Source: Pedobacter endophyticus (GTDB lineage: Bacteria; Bacteroidota; Bacteroidia; Sphingobacteriales; Sphingobacteriaceae). From it: a DNA stretch of 64,000 bases. The stretch's first letter is position 1, and every line of letters begins with the position of its first letter. The position numbers and the translations under genes are program-made. This document shows, in pieces, positions 34,442 through 43,141 of the stretch. The notes below the pieces were generated by a model, which was not told where the DNA came from, did no database searches, and saw only the letters and a list, made by a program, of their open reading frames with translations. The DNA lies in the NCBI RefSeq assembly GCF_015679185.1, contig NZ_CP064939.1:1116001-1180000 (forward strand), read 5' to 3'.

Positions 34442-36514
34442 TTAGTTTAACGGCATAGAGAAGGTAGAAGCGGGAAGCCCCGCCTCGTTAATTAAATTGG
34501 CCCTGGTAAACGGCTGCCACCCGTACAATACCAGCCTTGGTTTAAAATTGGCGGGCAAAGCCAAATAAACTTTGTTGCCTGCAATAGTTGCGTTCGGCTT
34601 TAAACGATTGCCTTTTTTATCTTCTATTTCGAATCCTTTGAGGGCAACACCGCCAGCAGCTTTAAGTTGACGGGCTTGACTGAAAGTAACCACAAGCGAG
34701 TTTTCGGCAATGGCCGCCTTCACCGCTACGGGCCCGCTTGATAGTATATTTTTATGATAGGTGTGCTGTAATGCCAGTTTGGCCAGGCGCTCGCCTACTT
34801 CCTTTTTTCTTATCGGATGAACATTTAACGAATCGCCCAGATCGGAAGTAACGGCCATTGCAACGTTCGGAATTAGCGATTGCATTTTGCGCTGGGCATC
34901 TCTAAAATATGGCCACGATGGCCTGTCGAGCGACGAAAGCTGAACATAGTAAAAAGGCAGGTTACTGTTCCATTTTTTGCGCCAGCTTTGAACCAGCAAT
35001 GGGAACTCCTGATTAAAAAGTGCTACGTTATGGGCATTGCTTTCTCCCTGACACCAAATTACGCCCTTAACCGCAAAGCTGGTTAATGTAGCTATTCCGG
35101 CCTCAAAATTATAGGCTGGTTCGTACGGGTGCCGCTGTTTGGGGTTTAAAGCATTCTTTAAATTAACTTCCGCCCTGCCCCTTACCCAATCCTGTATAAA
35201 ATCAGATTTTCGCCAGCCGTTCACCAAATCGACCAGTAAATCATTTCCTTCCAAGGTTTTTCGGTCCATCCACGATTCAAGTGTCGACCCGCCAACGGCC
35301 ATTTGAATCAAGCCTACCGGCACACGCTCATCGCGTACTATTTTTTCGCCGAAATAATAGGCTACGGCCGAAAAATCGGCAACGGTGGCCGGTTCTGGTT
35401 TCGCCCAGTTACCCGAAAAATATTTTAGTGCATTTATGCTATCCAATGTTGCACCGCCCCAGGCAATATTATCCGTTTCGGCCAGCGCATTAAATTTTAA
35501 AAGTCGTATCGGAAGATTTCCATCCAAACTATTCATAGTCGCTTTTCCGGTTAAGGACGATTTAAGTGGAAAAGCCATATTGGATTGACCGGAGCACAAC
35601 CAAACATCGCCGATCAGCACATCGTTAATGATTACTTTTTTGAATTTTGACGATATTTTTAACGAATACGGGCCACCAAATTTCATCGCGGGGAACAGCA
35701 CTTTCCATTTTCCATTGGCATCGGGCGCTGTTTTTAGCCTGATGTGATTAAATTCAACTTCAATTTTATCGCTAACATCCGCATCGCCGAAAACGGCAAT
35801 CGGCCTGTCTCGCTGTAAAACCATGTGGTCGGCAAATAATTGGTCAATCCTAAAGCCTCCATAATTACCGGTTAAGTGTTCAAAAACAGTTTTCGCTATA
35901 ATTCCGGCACCGGTAACATCGGGATGCAGGTTATCGGCAAAAAGATCGGGTCGGTTTCCCAGTGCCTCATGTAGATCGATAACTTCTAATTGGTTTTCTG
36001 CCGCAAGCTGAACAATTTTATCCTGAATTTCCCAATACCAATCGCGTGTGCCCGATTTAAAGCGGGGGTGACCACTAAAAATGGGCGAGAGTCTGCACAG
36101 ATAGATCTTTATTTTCGGACTTACGGCTTTTAGCGTGTCCATTAACCATTGATAATCTGCACTGAATTCGCCATTGTAATTTGGCCAGTTCCGCGGGTCG
36201 GTATCATTAAGGCCAAGCGCTATTACGGCAATATCGGGCCGAAAAGTCAGCGCATCTGTAAATTCTTTGGTTTTATAATATGGGTTATGTCCCTTTTTAA
36301 GCAGCGTTGCCCCGCTGTGCCCAAAGTTGTCGACTTTATAGCTATCGCCGAGCAAATTTTGCAGTTGCGATGGGTAAGCGTTTTTTTCTGGCTGATTGAG
36401 CAAATAACCCGCGGTTACCGAGTTCCCTATGCAAGCAACCTTTAGTTTTTGCGCATGGCCGCGAAGTGAGATGGAAACCAAAAAAATAACAAGTAGCCGA
36501 AATGATGGTTTCAT
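34442..36514 (-). CDS. Two-domain SGNH sialate O-acetylesterase
   Basis: 690 residues with a signal peptide (LLVIFLVSISLRGHAQ). The first SGNH domain (25-215) has CIGNSVTAGYLL, IALGLNDTDPRNW and DNLHPDVTGAG. A beta-sandwich link (about 220-300) leads to the second, SASA-type domain: DVWLCSGQSNMAFPL (Ser), LIQMAVGGSTLESWM, VIWCQGESNAHN and SDLGDSLNVHPIRKKEVG (Asp-His). This is the double-catalytic layout of the EstA/NanS-type esterases of gut Bacteroidota. Removing O-acetyl groups from sialic acids unblocks sialidase and lyase. It is transcribed 3 bp after the sialidase gene. Confidence 0.92.
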   Translation of the reverse strand: MKPSFRLLVIFLVSISLRGHAQKLKVACIGNSVTAGYLLNQPEKNAYPSQLQNLLGDSYKVDNFGHSGATLLKKGHNPYYKTKEFTDALTFRPDIAVIALGLNDTDPRNWPNYNGEFSADYQWLMDTLKAVSPKIKIYLCRLSPIFSGHPRFKSGTRDWYWEIQDKIVQLAAENQLEVIDLHEALGNRPDLFADNLHPDVTGAGIIAKTVFEHLTGNYGGFRIDQLFADHMVLQRDRPIAVFGDADVSDKIEVEFNHIRLKTAPDANGKWKVLFPAMKFGGPYSLKISSKFKKVIINDVLIGDVWLCSGQSNMAFPLKSSLTGKATMNSLDGNLPIRLLKFNALAETDNIAWGGATLDSINALKYFSGNWAKPEPATVADFSAVAYYFGEKIVRDERVPVGLIQMAVGGSTLESWMDRKTLEGNDLLVDLVNGWRKSDFIQDWVRGRAEVNLKNALNPKQRHPYEPAYNFEAGIATLTSFAVKGVIWCQGESNAHNVALFNQEFPLLVQSWRKKWNSNLPFYYVQLSSLDRPSWPYFRDAQRKMQSLIPNVAMAVTSDLGDSLNVHPIRKKEVGERLAKLALQHTYHKNILSSGPVAVKAAIAENSLVVTFSQARQLKAAGGVALKGFEIEDKKGNRLKPNATIAGNKVYLALPANFKPRLVLYGWQPFTRANLINEAGLPASTFSMPLN

Positions 36515-36517
36515 ACT

Positions 36518-38071
36518 TTATTTGATAATGTCGCTTACCGGAACCCGTACGAAGTATAAATCGCCAGCCCCCTCGTACAGAAAGCCGATTGTTTTATGAT
36601 CAATTTTGGTGAGGGCAGAATACCCGTAAAATTTACGTTCATCAATCAACAGTTCGTTTTTTTTGTTCCATTGCTCGCCTAAATCCAAACTTGCCTTAAT
36701 GGTTAAGTTGTATCGGCCAGATTGCGTATTGTCGTTTCCAAAAAACACCACATCTTTTGTTTTACCTTTTACCATTACGTTGGCTTTAATAAAACTGGCC
36801 ATACAAACCGGATCGGGAAGCGTATTGTACGAGGTATGGTGCTCCGTCCACGTTTTGCCCATGTTATTTGTGGTTGCTACACTCCTGAACCCTCCCCGGT
36901 TATCTCTCATATTGAGCATGAGTGTTCCGGGCAGGGTTTCGATTACCTGACTTTCGGTGGTGTTCGACTTTGGGCCGTCTTCCGTTTTCCAGTTTTTGCC
37001 ATGATCTGAACTGTAAACAATTGTTGAATGGGGCATGGCGTGCTCATCCCAATATTGAGCGGCAAAAACCAGTTTGCCATCGGCCATGGCTATTCCGCTG
37101 CCGGGGCCATTAAAAAAGAGGTTCCATTCCGGATCTTTTACCGAAGGGGTAATGCTTACCGGTGCCGACCAGGTACGTCCGTCATCATCACTGCTAACCA
37201 ATACCAGTTGGCCGGTTACATCTTCGGACAGGCCGGGCTTTGAGCCAGCAATAGAACGGTTTCCTTTACTCCATAAAGCGGCCACCCAAATCTTTTTGGT
37301 AACAGGATCAAAGAGCACAGCCGGATCGCCAACGCCGTTATTCTCGTTCGGTGCGCCCATATCCATAATCACTTTCATGGGTTCCCAGCTTTTGCCCCCG
37401 TCGGTGCTTCGGCTCATTCCTACATCAATATTTCCGGGTAAATCGCCTGAGTTTTTGTAACGAACATCGTAAACGGAAATGAGCGTGCCCTGATCTGTAG
37501 TTGCAATTCCCGGGATGCGGAAAGTATGTATTCCGTTTTCCCCGGCTTGTTTAACCGCCACACCGAGCCGTTTAACATAGCCCGAACCTTTTTGGTTGGT
37601 TTTATAGGTTTTCTTTTCAATGTCTTCAATCTCGCTCACGTGAAATTCGACCTTTGAATCGAGATCAGCGTCATCGTTTAGTTTCCCGCTGAACCAAATG
37701 TAATGCAAGCCGGGGCCAATGTTGAGGTCGACATTTGCATCATTATCAGCTGCTTTAGGATTTATTGTTGCTATTTTATTTGTTGCCGAAAATAATGGCT
37801 CCTGATTGGTAAAATACACGTCGATTTTTTCAAGCGCACTGATGCCCTGCGAGTTCAGCTTAGTTTTGAGTTTTTTCAGCTGAATTCCTTTTTCGCCTGC
37901 GGGGATGTAAATCATAATGCGCAAAAGCGGATTTGAAGTTTCGCCTTTTATTATAGGAACAACGGGAGCGGTTGTAGTTACTGAGATGTTCTGCTGCGCT
38001 AAAAGTGGCAATGAAAACAGTAAAAATGCCAAAAGCATAGTTAAACGGCTCACTATATTTAAGTGTTTCAT
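36518..38071 (-). CDS. nanH: GH33 sialidase (exo-alpha-sialidase)
   Basis: 517 residues from ATG 38071 (MKHLNIVSRLTMLLAFLLFS, a signal peptide). The open frame extends 57 codons upstream, but that overlaps the MFS gene and lacks leader character. An N-terminal beta-sandwich (about 30-170) precedes the propeller: TFRIPGIATTDQGTLISVYD (FRIP with Arg), Asp boxes SRSTDGGKSW, SSDDDGRTW, SSDHGKNW, TNNMGKTW and SLDLGEQW, and RKFYGYSALTKIDHKTIGFL with the nucleophile Tyr, followed by YEGAG with its partner Glu. It releases Neu5Ac from glycoconjugates in the periplasm or at the surface. Confidence 0.94.
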   Translation of the reverse strand: MKHLNIVSRLTMLLAFLLFSLPLLAQQNISVTTTAPVVPIIKGETSNPLLRIMIYIPAGEKGIQLKKLKTKLNSQGISALEKIDVYFTNQEPLFSATNKIATINPKAADNDANVDLNIGPGLHYIWFSGKLNDDADLDSKVEFHVSEIEDIEKKTYKTNQKGSGYVKRLGVAVKQAGENGIHTFRIPGIATTDQGTLISVYDVRYKNSGDLPGNIDVGMSRSTDGGKSWEPMKVIMDMGAPNENNGVGDPAVLFDPVTKKIWVAALWSKGNRSIAGSKPGLSEDVTGQLVLVSSDDDGRTWSAPVSITPSVKDPEWNLFFNGPGSGIAMADGKLVFAAQYWDEHAMPHSTIVYSSDHGKNWKTEDGPKSNTTESQVIETLPGTLMLNMRDNRGGFRSVATTNNMGKTWTEHHTSYNTLPDPVCMASFIKANVMVKGKTKDVVFFGNDNTQSGRYNLTIKASLDLGEQWNKKNELLIDERKFYGYSALTKIDHKTIGFLYEGAGDLYFVRVPVSDIIK

Positions 38072-38081
38072 ATTTTCTGGT

Positions 38082-39311
38082 TTAAGCTTCAAAGTCGTTA
38101 AATTTTGGGCGGAGAAAGTAAAGCTGCAGTGCAAGTGCAACGAGAACAATGCCTGAGAGCATGGCAAAATCTCTGCCCAGGCTTCCCGAATCGGTTGATT
38201 TGCCAAGCAGATCGGTAATAAACGCACCTGCAAAAACACCAATCATATTCATTACGCCATAAGCAGTGGCCCGTTGTTTTGCCGAAACAAACTGGCACAA
38301 TATGGGCATATTGTTTGCATCGAACATGCCGTAGCCGAAGCCGAAACAAAATGCGGCCCCGATTACGTTTAAAAGCGAATGGCCAAAACCAATGAGCAGC
38401 AAGGATGGAATGGTGAGTGCCAGGCCGATGGCACTGGTATAAATGCGGCCTTTAATGTTTTTCTGAACCCATTTATCGGAAAGTATGCCCCCGAAAATTA
38501 CGCCCAGAAATGATGAAGCGGCAATTGTAATGGTAGAGATTGGACCTGCTTTGGCCATATCAATTCCGAGGTTGCCTGCAAAAAGTGTTGGAAGCCAATT
38601 TTTTGTGGCCCACCCGGGCAGGCTCGGAATTGCAAAATAAATCAGAATAATCCAGAAAGAACCGTTACCCAATAGCGAACGCAAGCCTTTGATAAGGGGA
38701 ATTTTCACCTGCGACAGATCATGCTCGTCAGCTATGGCAGGTTTCTTTTCGCGAAGAAAAAGGACCAAGATCAGTGCATAAGCAATGCCGACAAAGCCAA
38801 ATGAATGAAAAGTGGTTTGCCACGAAAATTCGGAGGCGATAGTGGCACCAAACCCGCCAAGGGCTTGCCCCATGTAAAGCCCCGTCATGTGTATACCGAT
38901 AGCCAGCGAACGTGTTTTTGAACTGTGGTAATCGGCAATTAGCGAAAGTGCTGCCGGAATATACAAAGCCTCGCTTACGCCCATTAGTGCCCTTAACCAG
39001 TAAATTTGGCTAAATGTTGTGGCGTAACCCATTAGGAAAGTAACGAGCGACCAAACCATTAAACTGCCAACAATGAGCCATTTGCGGTTTAGTTTATCGG
39101 CAATTATACCGGATATGGGGCTCATGAGGCCATAAATCCACAGAAATATGGACATCAGATAGCCGAAATTTGTTGCTGATCGCAATTCGGCCAAATCGAT
39201 TTGCATGGCTGGTTTCATTGTAGAAAGCATTTGCCTATCCATATAGTTCAGCAGTGCGACAAACCACAACAGCCCCACTACAACCCAGGCGTATCGCTTT
39301 GAATCTTTCAT
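38082..39311 (-). CDS. nanT: MFS permease for sialic acid
   Basis: 409 residues with 12 predicted TM helices. The start YAWVVVGLLWFVALLNYMDR and the loop GIIADKLNRKWLIVGSLMVW are typical of the anion:cation symporter branch of MFS used for sugar acids. It begins 4 bp inside the end of the kelch gene (coupled) and precedes the sialidase. In Tannerella and Bacteroides nan loci the inner-membrane importer is likewise an MFS protein, so Neu5Ac is the expected substrate. The substrate is inferred from context. Confidence 0.88.
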   Translation of the reverse strand: MKDSKRYAWVVVGLLWFVALLNYMDRQMLSTMKPAMQIDLAELRSATNFGYLMSIFLWIYGLMSPISGIIADKLNRKWLIVGSLMVWSLVTFLMGYATTFSQIYWLRALMGVSEALYIPAALSLIADYHSSKTRSLAIGIHMTGLYMGQALGGFGATIASEFSWQTTFHSFGFVGIAYALILVLFLREKKPAIADEHDLSQVKIPLIKGLRSLLGNGSFWIILIYFAIPSLPGWATKNWLPTLFAGNLGIDMAKAGPISTITIAASSFLGVIFGGILSDKWVQKNIKGRIYTSAIGLALTIPSLLLIGFGHSLLNVIGAAFCFGFGYGMFDANNMPILCQFVSAKQRATAYGVMNMIGVFAGAFITDLLGKSTDSGSLGRDFAMLSGIVLVALALQLYFLRPKFNDFEA

Positions 39312-40471
39312 TTCGTAAACTTTAATTTGCCTGTTAAAATATTCGGCGTTCTTACGCCAGCCCGAATTTCGCCACCTGCTATAAAGACCTGGTTTTGGTA
39401 AACAACGGCATTAACGGTTACTGTACCATAAGGCATCTGATTGTTCAACTGGCGCCAGTTATGGCCAAACAGGTTAAATTTCAGCATCTTTTTACTAAAA
39501 CCGGGGTGGGTTGATTGAACAGTCGCTTTTTCTTTATTTAAAATTTCTTTCTTGTGTTCGTCCTTCTCGTTTTCGATAGCGATAATCAGCCGCTCTGCTT
39601 TATTAAAGGTTTCGCCAACATCTCCGCTAAAAATGAGGATATCGTCTCCGGCTATCACACCAGAGGCCGCTGAAAGCGGAAAAGGGAGCGGCGGCATTTG
39701 TTTCCATAAATCTTTTTTGATATCATAAGCGTAAAATCGATCAGAAATTTCGCTTACTGCTCCAGCAGCTTTACTCCTACCGCCAACAAGGTAAACCTGA
39801 CCGCTTTTTTCGCAGCCGAGCAGCACAGCGTGCGAACATGCATTTGGCAAATCTGTTAACGCTGTCCAGCCCTGTGTTGTATGTTCTAAATTAAGGGTTA
39901 GAAATTGCTGCTTTGCACCAGAAGGCACTTCGCCCCCGGCCAGGTATAAAACTTTCCCAACAATGGTTAGCGAGGCATTGGTAATGCCGAAGGGCAAATC
40001 GGGCAAATATTGTATCGTTAAAATTTCATCTTGTGGTTTCCAATTGAGAATAAGCACCTTACTACTTAAGCCCTTTTCGTTCTCTCCGCCAGCCAAAACA
40101 ATACCCTTTTCGGTACTGCAAGTGGCGGCATAGGCTAAATTAAATGGCAGTTTGTAGCTTACAGGCGATGCAGTTAAAGACTTTTGGGCCTTTATATTTG
40201 GGTAAACGATTGCTAAATCGTAATAATGTTTCTTTCCCCCAAGCCATGGCATTTTATCGGGAAAGTTTGTTCCACCGCCAACAATGAGCGCACCATTATG
40301 AATTCCAGAAGCTGCGCCCGCAAGTCCGATTGATTCTTGCTGGTTTAAAGTTGGTGGCAATTTTGCCGATATTTCCCAGTCAATACGCTCTACAGAGCGG
40401 TTTTGCGCTATAACGTTTGGTATTAAAATTGAATTTAACAAGAAAGTAAGGTGTATGATTTTCATTAACAA
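39308..40471 (-). CDS. nanM: Kelch-type sialic acid mutarotase (NanM-like)
   Basis: 387 residues with a leader (IIHLTFLLNSILIPNVIAQ) and a six-bladed kelch propeller with repeated G-G...W/Y elements: GALIVGGGTNFPD, GIVLAGGENEKG, VLYLAGGEVPSG, QVYLVGGRSKAAG, DILIFSGDVG, QVFIAGGEIRAG. This is the cyclically permuted mutarotase layout of Bacteroidota NanM homologues, which speed alpha-to-beta anomer conversion of Neu5Ac in the periplasm. ATG 40465 is an alternative start. It is between nanA and the permease gene. Confidence 0.88.
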   Translation of the reverse strand: MLMKIIHLTFLLNSILIPNVIAQNRSVERIDWEISAKLPPTLNQQESIGLAGAASGIHNGALIVGGGTNFPDKMPWLGGKKHYYDLAIVYPNIKAQKSLTASPVSYKLPFNLAYAATCSTEKGIVLAGGENEKGLSSKVLILNWKPQDEILTIQYLPDLPFGITNASLTIVGKVLYLAGGEVPSGAKQQFLTLNLEHTTQGWTALTDLPNACSHAVLLGCEKSGQVYLVGGRSKAAGAVSEISDRFYAYDIKKDLWKQMPPLPFPLSAASGVIAGDDILIFSGDVGETFNKAERLIIAIENEKDEHKKEILNKEKATVQSTHPGFSKKMLKFNLFGHNWRQLNNQMPYGTVTVNAVVYQNQVFIAGGEIRAGVRTPNILTGKLKFTK

Positions 40472-40520
40472 TAATTAGCATTGTATTTGGCAAACCTGCT
40501 CGGGACAGTAAGGGGATGAA

Positions 40521-41441
40521 CTAACTTTTTGAACAAAACTGATCAAAGCCAAGGGCAGCAACATCTGCTGAAAAAGCGGAGAACTGCTCGGGGCTCATAT
40601 TACGCACCGGAAGCCGAAAGTTACCACAATCTATATTAATTTGCTTCATGTAGGCCTTACCCGTTGCAATTCCGCCGTATTTACCCAAAAGCCTGATGAA
40701 ATCAATCGATTTTTGCTGCAACAGGGCGGCAGTTTCAAAATCATTTTTCTCAAAAGCTTTTAAAAGGTGATGATATAAGGGTGCAATATAATTAAATGTG
40801 CTGCCAACAGCTGCTTTTACGCCTAAAACCAGGGCCGAGAGCATATTTTCGTCTCTCCCCCAAAGCATATCATATTTGCCGTTATCGAAATTCATGCACG
40901 AAAGAAAATCCATAAAATCTTCGTGAGTATATTTAATGCCGGCAAAGTTTTCGATTTTAGAAACCGCAGCCAGCAGATCGATCATTGCAATATTTGCTCC
41001 TGTTAATACGGGAATGTGGTAATAATAAAAAGGCATTTGAGGCACTTCGGCGGCTATTTCTGCACACATTTCTGCCAGAACCCCGGCGTTGGCAGGCTTA
41101 AAATACGATGGTGCCGTAAACGATACCGCGTACAATCCTATCGAATAAGCATGGCGGGCAAGCACTTTACAATCTGCTATGCAGGTGCCTCCCAGCAGGG
41201 CCATAACCTTAAATTCAGCGTCGTTTTTGGTAGCTGCTGCCCAGGCTTCTGCAACCTGCATTTTTTCTTCTAAAGTTAACGAAACCCCTTCGCCGGTCGA
41301 ACCGCAAATAAATGCGCCCGCAACGTTATTGGTTTTTAATAAATGGTAATAGGAAGGAATTAGCCCTAAATTTAACTTTCCCTCGGCATCAAAAGGTGTG
41401 AAAGGAGCAGCAATTAATCCCTTAAGTGGTGTGAAGTTCAT
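40521..41441 (-). CDS. nanA: N-acetylneuraminate lyase
   Basis: 306 residues of the DHDPS/NAL class-I aldolase family. GLIAAPFTPFDAEGKLNLGL at the start, FICGSTGEGVSLTLEEKMQV (pyruvate carboxylate GSTGE), FYYYHIPVLTG (Tyr) and NFAGIKYTHEDFM (Schiff-base Lys) identify it, and the last two favour sialic acid over lysine-pathway substrates. It cleaves Neu5Ac to ManNAc and pyruvate in the cytoplasm, and the epimerase encoded at 33254 takes ManNAc further. It is the first enzyme gene after susCD. Confidence 0.94.
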   Translation of the reverse strand: MNFTPLKGLIAAPFTPFDAEGKLNLGLIPSYYHLLKTNNVAGAFICGSTGEGVSLTLEEKMQVAEAWAAATKNDAEFKVMALLGGTCIADCKVLARHAYSIGLYAVSFTAPSYFKPANAGVLAEMCAEIAAEVPQMPFYYYHIPVLTGANIAMIDLLAAVSKIENFAGIKYTHEDFMDFLSCMNFDNGKYDMLWGRDENMLSALVLGVKAAVGSTFNYIAPLYHHLLKAFEKNDFETAALLQQKSIDFIRLLGKYGGIATGKAYMKQINIDCGNFRLPVRNMSPEQFSAFSADVAALGFDQFCSKS

Positions 41442-41542
41442 TTCTTCGATTTAAAATTTAATAGATATTCTGTAATAGCTAAGCGGAGTGAAAATTAAAA
41501 ATCCACTTAGCTATTATAAAGGTGATGTAAACACTGTTCGGC

Positions 41543-43132
41543 TTAGCGTGGTTTTGTTGTGGCATAACCGGGCGTTTGATTAACGAGCGGGTCGTTTGTC
41601 CATATTGCCGGCTCAATTGGCCAAAGAATTTTATAACCCTGCGTGGCCTTATCGAGCACCCCGTATTTTTGCGATGCGGATTTAAATACCAACGGCTCGT
41701 TGCCATATTTCATCCGTCGTAAATCATACCATCTTTTGCCCTCAAACACAAACTCTTTGCTTCTTTCAGAAAATATAGCCAGTTCGTTTGCATCCTTTCC
41801 ACTGTTTACAAATGGCGTCGGGTCGGCAGCAGGCGCAAACGCCCTGTCGCGAATTTGTTTGATGTATGCAGATGGATCACCTCCCTCGGCATTAACAATT
41901 TCGGCAAGCATCAATATCCTGTCGGCTTCGCGATACACTGGCCAATCGTCGGTAAAATATTTTTTATTGGTAGTTGTTGCCGGATCTGGCCCAATAAACT
42001 TCACCAATGCCGTATTGCGTACAGTAGGCACACGTGGGTTTACGGCGGTATTCACTTTGTAATAATCGTAAAATGTGGCATTCCTCCTGTTATCGGTTAG
42101 CTGATAACTTTGAAACAACTCAAAAGTATAGGCGTACCGTTGTATAACCTGTTGCGAATTGGTTAATGCCAACTTTAACGGATCGACCAAAAAATTTCCT
42201 ACTCCGGCTGTTGCCAGGGAGTCTTTGTAATGTTGCCCATCAAAATTAAAGGTTGAATAGGTAAATGCACCAACGTTGGGCATTTCGGCTTCGCCTACTG
42301 CGTAACGCACAGCAAAAATGATCTCGGCATTGTTTTTCGTTTTAAAAACATTGGCAAAACTAGCGGCCGTGCCCGTTAAAAGGCTTGGGCCTGTAATTGC
42401 ATTAAGGGCGGCCTTGGCCTCGGCCAAATCAGCAGTTGTGCCATAAACCTTTGCCGACCACAGGTACACTTCTCCTTTTAACATTAACGATGCATTTGGC
42501 GACCATAACGTTTTATCTGCGCTGGTTACACCACTATAAAGGCTTACAGATTTATCGATGTCGGCTTTTATCGCAGCTAAAACTTCGGCCTCTGTTGCTC
42601 TGGCTTTGCGCAATTCGATCGGGTCTGTTTTACCATTAGAAACCTCGGGCTCTAAACGGATGGGAACGCCTCCATAAGTGCGCAGTAAATGGAAATAATA
42701 ATAAGCCCTTAAACCATAAGCCTGCCCTAAAAATGCTTTCTTTCTGGCTTCGGTTAAAAATGTAATGGCTTCAACGCGTTGAATAAACAGGTTTATTTGC
42801 AAAATTGGCCCATAAAACCCTGCCCAGCTACCTACCCCGCTCGAATTTTCGGAAAGGTCTTGCTGTATAATCGGAAGCTCGTTTAACGAAGTATTTTGCC
42901 TATCAACGTTACTAAAGCTTCCGCCTCTCATTTCGCCGAGGCGCTCAAATTGAAACTGATTGTTTCTGAATTGGTTGTGTATCCCCGCCATAAAATTATT
43001 GACCTGCGCTTCGTTTTGCCAAAAATTTCCGTCGCCGAAATAATCCTCGGGACTGAGGTCTAAAACTTTCTTGCAGGATACTGTACTTACAATTACAGTA
43101 AATACCAGTATAATATATTTGAACTTGTTCAT
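41543..43132 (-). CDS. SusD-family lipoprotein of the sialic-acid locus
   Basis: 529 residues. Lipoprotein signal IILVFTVIVSTVSCKKVLDL, then the SusD motifs ITFLTEARKKAFLGQAYGLR, AYYYFHLLRTYGGVPIRLEP and FEGKRWYDLRRMKYGNEPLV. The length is normal for glycan-binding SusDs. It pairs with the SusC 9 bp upstream. By context it should bind sialic acid or sialylated oligosaccharides at the surface. It is followed by nanA after about 100 bp. Confidence 0.94.
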   Translation of the reverse strand: MNKFKYIILVFTVIVSTVSCKKVLDLSPEDYFGDGNFWQNEAQVNNFMAGIHNQFRNNQFQFERLGEMRGGSFSNVDRQNTSLNELPIIQQDLSENSSGVGSWAGFYGPILQINLFIQRVEAITFLTEARKKAFLGQAYGLRAYYYFHLLRTYGGVPIRLEPEVSNGKTDPIELRKARATEAEVLAAIKADIDKSVSLYSGVTSADKTLWSPNASLMLKGEVYLWSAKVYGTTADLAEAKAALNAITGPSLLTGTAASFANVFKTKNNAEIIFAVRYAVGEAEMPNVGAFTYSTFNFDGQHYKDSLATAGVGNFLVDPLKLALTNSQQVIQRYAYTFELFQSYQLTDNRRNATFYDYYKVNTAVNPRVPTVRNTALVKFIGPDPATTTNKKYFTDDWPVYREADRILMLAEIVNAEGGDPSAYIKQIRDRAFAPAADPTPFVNSGKDANELAIFSERSKEFVFEGKRWYDLRRMKYGNEPLVFKSASQKYGVLDKATQGYKILWPIEPAIWTNDPLVNQTPGYATTKPR

Positions 43133-43141
43133 GATAATGCT

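Noticed and set aside
38072..38242. 57-codon N-terminal extension of the sialidase
   Set aside because: It lies within the MFS gene on the same strand and would hide a normal signal peptide that begins at 38071.
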